A DNA stretch of 28,576 bases from NCBI GenBank assembly GCA_007131745.1, contig SLPX01000072.1:1-28576 (forward strand), read 5' to 3'. This document shows positions 8,235 through 16,714 of this stretch, piece after piece; the first letter of the stretch is position 1, and each line of letters begins with the position of its first letter. The stretch is from Myxococcales bacterium. Its GTDB lineage: Bacteria; Myxococcota; Polyangia; HGW-17; SLPX01. The notes beneath the pieces were generated by a model. It saw only the letters and a list, made by a program, of their open reading frames with translations. It was not told where the DNA came from and did no database searches. Made by a program: the position numbers and the translations under genes.

Positions 8235-8264
8235 TTGTCAACCAATCGCAGATAACCTTATATT
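8235..8264 (+). promoter_or_regulatory. Candidate sigma70-type promoter for the Asp-loop lipoprotein
   Basis: TTGTCA at 8235-8240 and TATATT at 8259-8264 are separated by 18 bases, each one mismatch from consensus. It points toward the plus-strand lipoprotein gene, leaving a leader of roughly 135 bases. Picked by eye only. Confidence 0.3.
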
Positions 8265-8284
8265 ATCGTGAAGTTACACTTCAA
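8257..8284 (-). promoter_or_regulatory. Candidate promoter for the acyl-CoA mutase gene
   Basis: On the minus strand TTGAAG (8279-8284) and TATAAG (8257-8262) are 16 bases apart, facing the mutase gene. It overlaps the plus-strand candidate promoter and an inverted repeat, as expected of a shared divergent control region, but strength is unproven. Confidence 0.25.
8269..8283. promoter_or_regulatory. Inverted repeat between divergent promoters, possible operator
   Basis: TGAAGTTACACTTCA has perfect 6-base arms around TAC. It lies between the proposed -10 and -35 of the mutase promoter and just after the -10 of the opposing promoter, a typical place for a repressor. No known motif is matched. 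Confidence 0.3.
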
Positions 8285-8406
8285 AGAACCGAGAAAGTCA
8301 AAGATTTATTTACATAAAAACAGTGATTAAGATAAAGGTGTTGCACACGACACGAAAATCCAATATTTTATCGGTATTCTCGAAACAAGATCGGCGGGAA
8401 AAAAAA

Positions 8407-9144
8407 ATGAAAACACGACACGGATTGATAACCTTACTTTTAACTTCAGTGGCGCTACTTTACGCAACGGGTTGCAGTAAATCCAAGAAGAAAAAGACCA
8501 CTCCCGACACTCAGAAAACGGAGCAAACAGGACCCAGGTTCCAACTCTCCGTGGTGCAGGGTGATGAATCAAGTCTTCTCAGGTGCAAGGTGCCTGAAGG
8601 AGGGAGACTCGTCACATTCGATATCAACCGGGATAAAGATAAGAACATCGATATCTGGAAGGTTTTTCGCGCAGACGGAACCCTTGCATGCCGCGAGATG
8701 GATTTGAACTTTGACGGCAGCCGTGACCTGATCATCAAGTATTACGACAACGGCAGGGATCCAAGGGTGATATGGCAGGATCAGGATTTCAATGGAAAAT
8801 TCGATATCGTGCTCTACATCCGGCCGGACGGCACCCTGGAAAAAACCGAAATGGACACCAATTCAGACGGTAAGATCGATCTCTGGAAAGAATATCGGAT
8901 CAATCGCGACAAGGAAAACGTCGTGTTTTCCGTGACAAGGGATCTGGATCACGACGGCTACAAGGATTACTGGGAGCGTTATGACGAAAACGGCGTCATA
9001 GACGAGATTTCCTGGACCGATTCGGGCGACACTTCCGAGAAGCCGAGATACTGGATGACGAATCCGGCGCCTGGAGATCAAGCCGGGAAAGAGCCCACCA
9101 AATTGCCGGATGACGAGGACGGGGGAGGCAAAGAAGGTTCCTGA
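8407..9144 (+). CDS. Lipoprotein with Asp-rich metal-binding loop repeats
   Basis: A 245-residue predicted lipoprotein: signal sequence with lipobox YATGC (Cys23), then a Lys/Thr/Gln linker. The mature domain repeats an EF-hand/dockerin-like loop five times with about 26-residue spacing: DINRDKDKNID, DLNFDGSRD, DQDFNGKFD, DTNSDGKID and DLDHDGYKD. Each is followed by an aromatic beta-hairpin such as LWKEYR or YWERYDENG. Such D-x-N/D-x-D-G-x-x-D loops usually bind calcium, so a calcium-stabilised extracytoplasmic repeat protein is inferred. I do not recognise a named family. ATG 8407 is preferred over an in-frame ATT/ATG region 84 bases upstream because it gives a compact signal peptide; the upstream GGCGGGA is only a weak ribosome site. 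Lon follows 214 bp downstream. Confidence 0.75.
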   Translation: MKTRHGLITLLLTSVALLYATGCSKSKKKKTTPDTQKTEQTGPRFQLSVVQGDESSLLRCKVPEGGRLVTFDINRDKDKNIDIWKVFRADGTLACREMDLNFDGSRDLIIKYYDNGRDPRVIWQDQDFNGKFDIVLYIRPDGTLEKTEMDTNSDGKIDLWKEYRINRDKENVVFSVTRDLDHDGYKDYWERYDENGVIDEISWTDSGDTSEKPRYWMTNPAPGDQAGKEPTKLPDDEDGGGKEGS

Positions 9145-9234
9145 TCCCCGAATTCTCGAGACATAAGCTTTTACCGAACATGTTTGGAAACGGCACTGAA
9201 AACAGTTTTCGCGAAGAAATGGTTGTCGCGTTTC

Positions 9235-9264
9235 CTTGACAAAACACGATGCAAGGTCCATTCC
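9235..9264 (+). promoter_or_regulatory. Candidate promoter upstream of lon, possibly heat-shock type
   Basis: CTTGACA at 9235-9241 is followed after 14 bases by GTCCATTCC. This resembles the RpoH form CTTGAAA...CCCCAT more than it does a sigma70 -10. The same CCTTGACA occurs upstream of dnaK. The match is partial and made by eye. Confidence 0.25.
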
Positions 9265-9358
9265 ATCTTAAGAACCGGGTGCGGAACCCAATCGGTGCCG
9301 AAACGGAAACCGAGTCGGGCACCGGAATCGAAACGCATGACCAGGAAGGAATACATCC

Positions 9359-11716
9359 ATGCAAACTTCCAGCAAACGCTCTGACATGCTAGTAGAAGTT
9401 CCCGAAGTCATCCCTATTCTGCCTTTGCGCAATTCCGTTCTGTTTCCCAGCTCCATAATTCCAATCGACGTGGGCAGACGGAAATCGGTGAAGCTCGTGG
9501 AGGAAACGGTCAAAAAAGAAAGACCGTTCATCGGTATCCTCACTCAGAAAAAGGCGCAAGAAGACGACCCCGGCGAAGATGACATGTACACCGTGGGGTG
9601 TGCGGCGCGGATCCTGAAAGTGATAAAACTCGCAAAAGACAATTTCAGCGTGATTCTTCAGGGTGTGACACGTTTCAAGGTAATCAAATTCGAACAAAGA
9701 GATCCCTACCTGACGGCGCGCATTCAAACCATGTTGGACCCCGTCGGTTCGGACGTCGAATTGGATGCACTTGCATTGAATCTCAGGGACATAGCGAAGC
9801 GGGTTATCCGGCTGATGCCTGAATTGCCCAAGGAGGCTTCAGCTCTGATCGACAACGTTTCCGACCAGGGACAACTCGCGGATCTCATAACTTCGAATCT
9901 GGACATTCCGATAGAAGAAAAACAGGGAATCCTGGAAACCGCGGACGTGAAAACCCGCCTCAGGAAGGTGCTCAATTTCATGTCGCGACAACTCGAGGTC
10001 CTCAAGGTGCGCGACAGGATCAACAGCCAGGTGCAGGAGGAGATGGGGAGAAACCAAAGAGAGTACGTGCTGCGTCAGCAACTGAAAGCCATAAAAGAAG
10101 AACTTGGCGAAATCGACGACACGGGTGGGGATCTCGACGATTTCCGTGAAAAGATCACAGAAGCCAAAATGCCGGATGAAGCTAACAAAATGGCGCTCAA
10201 ACAACTCAACCGGCTGAAACTGATGCAACCATCTTCCGCTGAATACACCGTCACCCGGACATACCTGGAGTGGCTGACGGAGATTCCATGGAGCGAAAGC
10301 ACGGAAGACAAGGTGGATGTTCCGGAAGTAAGAAGGGTTTTGGACGAAGACCATTACGACCTGGACAAGGTAAAAAAACGCATTGTGGAATATCTGGCCG
10401 TACGCAAGTTGAAAAAAGACAAGAAAGGCCCGATTTTGTGCTTGGTAGGTCCTCCTGGTGTGGGAAAAACCTCTCTGGGGAAATCCATAGCTCGCGCACT
10501 GGGAAGAGAATTCTGGAGGGTGTCTCTCGGCGGTGTCAGGGACGAAGCCGAAATCCGGGGCCACCGGCGGACGTACGTAGGGTCGCTTCCGGGACGCATA
10601 ATCCAGGGAATAAGAAAAGCCGGAACAAACAACCCCGTGTTCATGCTGGACGAAGTCGACAAGCTCGGCCATGACTTCCGAGGGGATCCTTCGGCCGCTC
10701 TCCTGGAAGTGCTGGATCCCGAACAGAACCACGCTTTTTCCGACCATTACCTGGAAGTATCTTTCGACCTGAGCAGGGTGATGTTCATTGCCACGGCCAA
10801 CCTGTTGGATCCAATACCTCCCGCGTTGAAAGACAGGATGGAGATCCTTGAACTTCCCGGCTACACGCTCGATGAAAAAATCATGATCGCGCGCAATTAC
10901 CTCATACCCAGGCAGGTGGAAGATCACGGTCTGACCGATGAAAGGCTGAAATTCTCCGCGCCGGCCCTGAAGGGAATCGTGGAAAACTACACCCGGGAAG
11001 CAGGAGTCCGCAACCTGGAGCGTGAAATAGCCCGGATATGCAGGGCCATAGCTGTGAAAGTCGCTGAAGGAACAGCGGAGGATTCGTACGAGATTCAAGA
11101 CGAAGATCTCCAGCCCATGCTTGGTCCCGCCAAATTCCTGCCGGAAGTTGCAGAGCGAACCTCTGAAACCGGAGTGGCCACCGGGCTGGCATGGACGCCC
11201 GTGGGTGGAGACATCATCTTCGTAGAGGCCACGTCGATGAGGGGCAAGGGAGCCCTGGTGTTGACGGGTCAGCTTGGGGATGTCATGAAGGAAAGCGCTC
11301 GCGCAGCCTTGAGCTTCGTAAAGTCCAAGGCTGAGACCATGGGAGTCGACCCGGAATTTCTGGACACCCATGATATACATGTCCACATCCCTGCAGGCGC
11401 CATACCCAAGGACGGTCCTTCCGCGGGAATCACCATGCTGGCCGCTCTCGTGTCCATGTTGACTAAACGATGCGTCCGACATGACGTCGCTATGAGCGGC
11501 GAAATAACGCTGAGAGGAGCCGTGTTGCCGGTTGGCGGAATCAAGGAAAAAGTCCTCGCCGCTCACAGGGCCGGGATCAAGTCCGTGGTTTTGCCCGAAC
11601 GGAACAGGAAAGACCTGGAAGATATTCCTCCACAGGCCCGCGATGAACTGGAAATCAGTTTCATCAAGAGCATGGATGAAATACTGGATCGGGTTCTCGA
11701 AGCCCCGAAAGAGTAA
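9359..11716 (+). CDS. lon: ATP-dependent protease Lon
   Basis: A 785-residue LonA protease that degrades misfolded and regulatory proteins in the cytoplasm. The N-terminal substrate-binding domain starts at [14 protein letters not shown] and runs to about residue 210, followed by a coiled-coil region around [20 protein letters not shown]. The AAA+ module has Walker A GPPGVGKT at 364-371 and Walker B FMLDE at 428-432. The peptidase domain carries the Ser-Lys dyad S688 (KDGPSAG) and K731 (GGIKEK), 43 residues apart as in E. coli. Length is normal. AGGAAGGA lies before ATG 9359. It appears to be transcribed on its own, 142 bp before the first RCC1 lipoprotein gene. Confidence 0.98.
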   Translation: MQTSSKRSDMLVEVPEVIPILPLRNSVLFPSSIIPIDVGRRKSVKLVEETVKKERPFIGILTQKKAQEDDPGEDDMYTVGCAARILKVIKLAKDNFSVILQGVTRFKVIKFEQRDPYLTARIQTMLDPVGSDVELDALALNLRDIAKRVIRLMPELPKEASALIDNVSDQGQLADLITSNLDIPIEEKQGILETADVKTRLRKVLNFMSRQLEVLKVRDRINSQVQEEMGRNQREYVLRQQLKAIKEELGEIDDTGGDLDDFREKITEAKMPDEANKMALKQLNRLKLMQPSSAEYTVTRTYLEWLTEIPWSESTEDKVDVPEVRRVLDEDHYDLDKVKKRIVEYLAVRKLKKDKKGPILCLVGPPGVGKTSLGKSIARALGREFWRVSLGGVRDEAEIRGHRRTYVGSLPGRIIQGIRKAGTNNPVFMLDEVDKLGHDFRGDPSAALLEVLDPEQNHAFSDHYLEVSFDLSRVMFIATANLLDPIPPALKDRMEILELPGYTLDEKIMIARNYLIPRQVEDHGLTDERLKFSAPALKGIVENYTREAGVRNLEREIARICRAIAVKVAEGTAEDSYEIQDEDLQPMLGPAKFLPEVAERTSETGVATGLAWTPVGGDIIFVEATSMRGKGALVLTGQLGDVMKESARAALSFVKSKAETMGVDPEFLDTHDIHVHIPAGAIPKDGPSAGITMLAALVSMLTKRCVRHDVAMSGEITLRGAVLPVGGIKEKVLAAHRAGIKSVVLPERNRKDLEDIPPQARDELEISFIKSMDEILDRVLEAPKE

Positions 11717-11858
11717 GCGCCTGCATTTCCCTCCTCCTCCTCGCAGAGAACCCGGAGTAAACTGAAAACAACTTGCGTTCACCTCCGAGGTTGGATAAGC
11801 TCAAAAAAACACTGTTCGGCAAGCTGGCAATCAAGCCGTTATTCAAGGGAGTTGTCGT

Positions 11859-14072
11859 ATGAGGAGTTGTTTTGCAAAAGCAGCCGTGGCGCTAGTCGTC
11901 ATTTCTATTCTGGCACCATTGGCGGGATGTCCTGGTTCCAAAGCAGAGGAATGTTCTTGGGGCGCGGTGTGCCCCCCCGGTGAAATGTGCCACGAATCCA
12001 CTGAGCAGTGCGTGTTGCCCGGACAGATTTCCTCGTGCATCGACAAGGATGATTACGATCAATGTTCTTATTCCAGGTCTCCACCCGGCGCTGTTTGCCG
12101 ACAGGGAATCTGCATAGTTCCGCAATGCGGCGATTCCATCGTAGATCCGGGAGAAGACTGCGACGGGGAGAATCTCGAAGGCTCAACATGCGAGGGCTTA
12201 GGGCTGGGCGAAGGCATACTCGGATGCAACGCTGATTGCACTTTTGACACAACCGGGTGCCAACACGGCTCGGTATGCGGCAACAATGTCAGGGAAGGAG
12301 AAGAATTGTGTGATGGAGAAGATTTGGCGGGAGAGACCTGCAGAACACAAGGTTTCTATGCGGGCAGTCTTTCCTGTTTTGAAGACTGCTCGGGCTTCGA
12401 CACATCGCTATGTACCGGCTATTGCGGTGACGAGACGATCAACGGGGATGAGATCTGCGACGGCTCAAACCTGGGCGGGCAGACCTGCGAATCTCTGGGC
12501 TATCACGAGGGTGGTGACCTAGCCTGTTTGGAGGATTGCTCCGGATTTGACACATCCGGATGCTTGGGAGGCTATTGCGGCGACGGCGAAATCAACGGAG
12601 ACGAGGTATGCGACGGATTGGATTTGGCCGGACAAACATGCGAATCAGTCGATTCGATTTACCATGGCGGCACACTTGCCTGCAGATTGGATTGCACTGA
12701 ATTCGACGTTTCCGACTGCGAGTATTGCGGTGATGGAACAGTCAACGGAGACGAAGTGTGCGATGGAGAAAACCTGGCCGGAGAAACCTGCAGTACCATT
12801 GGTTATCATGGAGGCGGTGTCCTGTCATGCCTCGAGGATTGCTTTGGATTTGACACATCCGGATGCTTGGGAGGCTATTGCGGCGACGGCGAAATCAACG
12901 GAGACGAGGTATGCGACGGGTTGGATCTGGCCGGACAAACATGCGAGGCAATGGGTTTGATATACGGCAAACCGCTATGCTTACCGGACTGTACCGGCTT
13001 CGACACATCCACGTGTTGGCATTGGGAATCATTATCGTCCACCTCGGAAACCACCTGCGGAGTAAGAACCGACGGCACTGCCTGGTGTTGGGGAAGTAAC
13101 ACTCATGGCCAACTGGGAAACGGGGAATGGGGTATTTTCGTGCGCGAAAACACTCCGGTGAACGTTCTCGAACTGAGCGATGTGACAAAGATCTCCAGCG
13201 GAATGAGTCACACGTGTGCGGTCAAGACCGACGCCACTGCTTGGTGCTGGGGACATAACGGATATGGCCGGCTCGGCGACGGGACGACCACATCAAAACG
13301 GATTCCGGTGCAAGTGATGCTTACCGATGTAGACTCCATCAGCGCAAGACTACACTCATGCGCCGTCAAGACCGACGCCACTGCTTGGTGCTGGGGACGA
13401 AACAATAACGGTCAGCTGGGCGACGGAACAACTGAAGAGAAACACACCCCGGTGCAAGTTTCAGGAATCGACAATGTAGTCTTAATCGCGTTGGGATCAT
13501 ATCACACCTGTGCAGCGAAAACCGACAAAACAGTTTGGTGCTGGGGTAATAACACGGACGGCCGGCTCGGCGACGGAACAACTGAGAACAAGCACACCCC
13601 GGTTCATGTTTCAGGAATTGACAATGTAGTCTCAATCTCGTCGGGACACTCACACACCTGTGCCGCGAAAACCGACAACACGGTTTGGTGCTGGGGAAAT
13701 AACACGAACGGCCAGCTCGGCGACGGAACAACTGAAGACAAGCACACCCCGGTGCAAGTTTCAGGAATCGACAATGTAGTCTCAATCTCGTCGGGACACT
13801 CATACACCTGCGGAATAAAGGTTGACGACACAGTTTGGTGCTGGGGACGGAACGTTGACGGTCAGCTCGGCGACGGAACAACTGAGGACAAGCACACCCC
13901 GGTGCAAGTTTCAGGAGTTGACAATGCATCCTCGATTTCGGCCGGATCTGGCCACACCTGCGCAATAAAGGCTGACGGCACTGCCTGGTGCTGGGGACGA
14001 AACAATAACGGTCAGTTGGGCGATGGGTCTTTTACGTTGAGTCTGACTCCGATGGAAGTTTCATCCAACTAG
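11859..14072 (+). CDS. Lipoprotein with six Cys-rich repeats and seven RCC1 blades (copy 1)
   Basis: A 737-residue predicted lipoprotein (lipobox PLAGC, Cys24). After a Cys-rich leader come six repeats of about 46 residues built on CGD-x-x-x-NGDE-x-CDG ... TC ... C-x-x-DC ... FD-x-S-x-C, probably disulfide-bonded. Then seven RCC1-type units of about 50 residues follow, each with HTCA-x-K-x-D-x-T-x-WCWG and GQLGDGT, which should close into a seven-bladed propeller. Units three to six are nearly identical in DNA with an exact 150-bp period. RCC1 propellers bind protein partners; the bacterial cell-surface versions have no established job. GGGAG precedes ATG 11859. It is paralogous to the next gene. 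Confidence 0.88.
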   Translation: MRSCFAKAAVALVVISILAPLAGCPGSKAEECSWGAVCPPGEMCHESTEQCVLPGQISSCIDKDDYDQCSYSRSPPGAVCRQGICIVPQCGDSIVDPGEDCDGENLEGSTCEGLGLGEGILGCNADCTFDTTGCQHGSVCGNNVREGEELCDGEDLAGETCRTQGFYAGSLSCFEDCSGFDTSLCTGYCGDETINGDEICDGSNLGGQTCESLGYHEGGDLACLEDCSGFDTSGCLGGYCGDGEINGDEVCDGLDLAGQTCESVDSIYHGGTLACRLDCTEFDVSDCEYCGDGTVNGDEVCDGENLAGETCSTIGYHGGGVLSCLEDCFGFDTSGCLGGYCGDGEINGDEVCDGLDLAGQTCEAMGLIYGKPLCLPDCTGFDTSTCWHWESLSSTSETTCGVRTDGTAWCWGSNTHGQLGNGEWGIFVRENTPVNVLELSDVTKISSGMSHTCAVKTDATAWCWGHNGYGRLGDGTTTSKRIPVQVMLTDVDSISARLHSCAVKTDATAWCWGRNNNGQLGDGTTEEKHTPVQVSGIDNVVLIALGSYHTCAAKTDKTVWCWGNNTDGRLGDGTTENKHTPVHVSGIDNVVSISSGHSHTCAAKTDNTVWCWGNNTNGQLGDGTTEDKHTPVQVSGIDNVVSISSGHSYTCGIKVDDTVWCWGRNVDGQLGDGTTEDKHTPVQVSGVDNASSISAGSGHTCAIKADGTAWCWGRNNNGQLGDGSFTLSLTPMEVSSN
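13419..14026 (+). repeat. 150-bp tandem repeats encoding RCC1 blades, copy 1
   Basis: The segment GGCGACGG (GGCGATGG in the last) marks unit starts at 13419, 13569, 13719, 13869 and 14019, spaced by exactly 150 bp. Neighbouring units differ by only a few bases over long stretches, for example around 13580-13800. This is far closer than protein constraint alone requires and suggests recent unit duplication or gene conversion. Confidence 0.85.
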
Positions 14073-14255
14073 AAACTGCTCCGTTTTGCAAACATCTACC
14101 AGCAGCCAAAACCCTTGACCGTCCAGGCGTGCGTCACATAAACTGACATTCCTAAGACATATATAACGGCGAGGATTTCTTTGGCAAAACCGGCAGTCAC
14201 ATGACGAGTGGCTCACAGGACTGCTGAGAGAATTATTTCAGGATAGATGTCAATG

Positions 14256-14261
14256 AAGGAG
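14256..14261 (+). promoter_or_regulatory. Ribosome binding site choosing the start of RCC1 lipoprotein copy 2
   Basis: AAGGAG is seven bases before ATG 14269 but only one base before the upstream in-frame ATG at 14263, so 14269 is the usable start. Confidence 0.75.
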
Positions 14262-14268
14262 AATGTAC

Positions 14269-16506
14269 ATGATCAGATGCATGGCTAAAATACTTGTTTT
14301 TGTTGTTGTCGCCTCACACATAGTGGTTCTCTCTGGATGCCCTGGTTCAAAAACGGAGAAGTGTTCCTGGGGCGCGGTGTGCCCTCCCGGTGAAGTGTGC
14401 CATGAATCCACTGAGCAGTGCGTGTTGCCCGGACAGATTTCCTCGTGCAAAGATAAGGACGATTACGATCCATGTTCTTATACCGGGTCTCCACCCGGCA
14501 CTGTTTGCCGACAGGGAATCTGCATACTCCCGGGATGCGGAGATTCCGTCGTAGATCCGGGAGAAGATTGCGACGGGGAGAATCTCGAAGGCTCTACATG
14601 CGAAAGCCTAGGTCTCGGCGAAGGCACACTCGGATGCAACGCGGATTGCACTTTTGACACAACCGGGTGCGAACACGGCTCGGTATGCGGCAACAATGTA
14701 AGGGAAGGAGAAGAATTGTGTGATGGAGAAGATTTGGCGGGAGAGACCTGCAGAACACAAGGTTTCTATGCGGGCAGTCTTTCCTGTTTTGAAGACTGCT
14801 CGGGCTTCGACACATCTCTATGTACCGGCTATTGCGGTGACGAGACGATTAACGGTGATGAGATTTGCGACGGCTCAAACCTGGGCGGGCAGACCTGCGA
14901 ATCTCTGGGCTATCACGAGGGTGGTGACCTGGCCTGTTTGGAGGATTGCTCCGGATTTGACACATCCGGATGCTTGGGAGGTTACTGCGGCGATGGGATA
15001 ATAAACGGCGATGAGATATGCGACGGATTGGATTTGGCCGGACAAACATGCGAGTCAGTCGATTCGATTTACCATGGCGGCACACTTGCCTGCAGATTGG
15101 ATTGCACTGAATTCGACGTTTCCGACTGCGAGTATTGCGGTGATGGAACAGTCAACGGAGACGAAATGTGCGATGGAGAAAACCTGGGAGGAAACACCTG
15201 CGTTGATTTGGGCTTTGACAGCGGAACTTTGGCATGCGGTGAAGACTGCGTTTTCGACACTGTTGGGTGTGGCACCTGCGGTGATGGAACAGTCAACGGC
15301 CACGAGGTATGCGACGGTATAGACTTGCTGGGAGAAACCTGTCAGTCATTAGGTTTCCAGGGCGGCCATCCGGCCTGCCTTGATGACTGCTCCGGATTCG
15401 ACACAACAGCCTGCTGGCAATGGATATCCATATCAAATTCAGGCCTTTTTCACACCTGCGGCATAAGAAGCGACAACACGGCTTGGTGCTGGGGAAATAA
15501 CGAATACGGTCAACTCGGGAATGGAGAATCCGGGCCGGATCAATTTGCAAACACTCCGGTGCAAGTGCTTGAACTGAGCAATGTAACTGCTATATCCGGC
15601 GGAAATGGTCACACCTGTGCATTAGCGGGCAACGGCACGGCCTGGTGCTGGGGAAATAACGAATACGGTCAACTCGGGAACGGAGAATCCGGGGAGGATG
15701 AAATGGAAACCTCTCCGGTGCAAGTACAGAATTTGAACAATTTAATCTCAATCTCCGCAAGAATGGATCACACATGTGCCGCAAAAAACGACGGCACGGC
15801 TTGGTGCTGGGGATTAAACTCATCCGGCCAACTCGGCGACGGAACAACTGAGGACAAACACACCCCGGTACAGGTTGCAACAATTGACGATGTAGCCTTG
15901 GTTTCCAGTGGTGGGACGCACACGTGTGCCGCCAAAAACGACGGCACGGTTTGGTGCTGGGGATTAAACTCATCCGGCCAACTCGGCGACGGAACAACTG
16001 AGGACAAACACACCCCGGTACAGGTTGCAACAAATGACAATGTGGCCTCGATTTCCAGTGGTGGGGCGCACACGTGTGCCGTAAAAAACGATGGCACGGC
16101 TTGGTGCTGGGGAAGCAACTATCATGGCCAACTGGGAAATGGAAAATGGGGAAAAATGGAATTAGTAAACCCCCCGGTGGAAGTCAGCAATCTGACCGAT
16201 GTAGTCTCAATCTTTGCCGGCAGGTATCACACCTGTGCTGTGGAAAGCGACAGTAAAGCATGGTGCTGGGGGATAAATCGGTGGGGTCAACTCGGGAACG
16301 GGCAATCGGGCTTTATGGCCGATAGCAGCGTTCCTGTTGAAGTGCTTGGATTGACAAGTACATCAATGATGTCAGGTGGAGAGAATCATACCTGCGCCGT
16401 CACAAGCGAAGGGACGGCTTGGTGCTGGGGGAGAAATACCCGTGGTCAACTCGGCGACGGCACGGATAGCAACAGCTCTACTCCGGTGATGGTCTCATCT
16501 GAATAG
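14269..16506 (+). CDS. Lipoprotein with six Cys-rich repeats and seven RCC1 blades (copy 2)
   Basis: A 745-residue paralogue of the gene before it, with the same plan: lipobox VLSGC (Cys24), six Cys-rich CGD...NGDE...CDG repeats, and seven RCC1 blades each with a WCWG core. Starting at ATG 14269 aligns its first residues one-to-one with copy 1 (MIRCMAK against MRSCFAK), which supports that start over ATG 14263. The first four Cys-rich repeats are almost identical to copy 1 at the DNA level, repeats five and six have diverged, and the propeller blades differ clearly. Several blades have longer loops such as GNGESGPDQFANTP. A surface-anchored binding role is inferred; two versions could recognise different partners. 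Confidence 0.88.
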   Translation: MIRCMAKILVFVVVASHIVVLSGCPGSKTEKCSWGAVCPPGEVCHESTEQCVLPGQISSCKDKDDYDPCSYTGSPPGTVCRQGICILPGCGDSVVDPGEDCDGENLEGSTCESLGLGEGTLGCNADCTFDTTGCEHGSVCGNNVREGEELCDGEDLAGETCRTQGFYAGSLSCFEDCSGFDTSLCTGYCGDETINGDEICDGSNLGGQTCESLGYHEGGDLACLEDCSGFDTSGCLGGYCGDGIINGDEICDGLDLAGQTCESVDSIYHGGTLACRLDCTEFDVSDCEYCGDGTVNGDEMCDGENLGGNTCVDLGFDSGTLACGEDCVFDTVGCGTCGDGTVNGHEVCDGIDLLGETCQSLGFQGGHPACLDDCSGFDTTACWQWISISNSGLFHTCGIRSDNTAWCWGNNEYGQLGNGESGPDQFANTPVQVLELSNVTAISGGNGHTCALAGNGTAWCWGNNEYGQLGNGESGEDEMETSPVQVQNLNNLISISARMDHTCAAKNDGTAWCWGLNSSGQLGDGTTEDKHTPVQVATIDDVALVSSGGTHTCAAKNDGTVWCWGLNSSGQLGDGTTEDKHTPVQVATNDNVASISSGGAHTCAVKNDGTAWCWGSNYHGQLGNGKWGKMELVNPPVEVSNLTDVVSIFAGRYHTCAVESDSKAWCWGINRWGQLGNGQSGFMADSSVPVEVLGLTSTSMMSGGENHTCAVTSEGTAWCWGRNTRGQLGDGTDSNSSTPVMVSSE
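15835..16060 (+). repeat. 150-bp repeated RCC1 blades, copy 2
   Basis: Blades three and four start GGCGACGG at 15835 and 15985, exactly 150 bp apart, and share a long nearly identical run covering the WCWGLNSSGQLGDGTTEDKH segment. The other blades of this gene are much less alike, so this is a separate local duplication from the one in copy 1. Confidence 0.75.
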
Positions 16507-16634
16507 AACCGGACTGAAGATCTGTCTACCAGACGCATGCTCAAACAGCAACTCCAAAGCCTCCGGCAATTCCTCCACTTTTCCGTAAATGTTGACCGCT
16601 TGGCAGGCCACTCTGGTAATGAGCGGCCCATCCC

Positions 16635-16662
16635 TTGACATCCTTGATCTCGTGCTTACTTT
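16635..16662 (+). promoter_or_regulatory. Candidate promoter upstream of dnaK
   Basis: TTGACA at 16635-16640 and TACTTT at 16657-16662 are 16 bases apart, about 50 bp before dnaK. The -35 is perfect and the -10 weak, as for regulated promoters. No CIRCE inverted repeat was found in the 208-bp gap. Confidence 0.3.
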
Positions 16663-16714
16663 GACCTCAGTAAACAGGAAGAAACATCGAACAAACATAA
16701 TGCGGAGTAGGTAA

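Noticed and set aside
9839..11782. A 647-codon open frame on the minus strand opposite lon
   Set aside because: It lies entirely antisense to the well-conserved lon gene, has no recognisable domain or convincing ribosome site, and follows from the codon bias of lon.
13366..13965. 199-codon repetitive frame antisense to the RCC1 blades
   Set aside because: The 150-bp repeat keeps shadow frames open; the sense frame has the RCC1 WCWG pattern.
16507..16714. CIRCE-type heat-shock operator before dnaK
   Set aside because: The long inverted repeat with 9-base spacer that defines CIRCE was not found in this gap.
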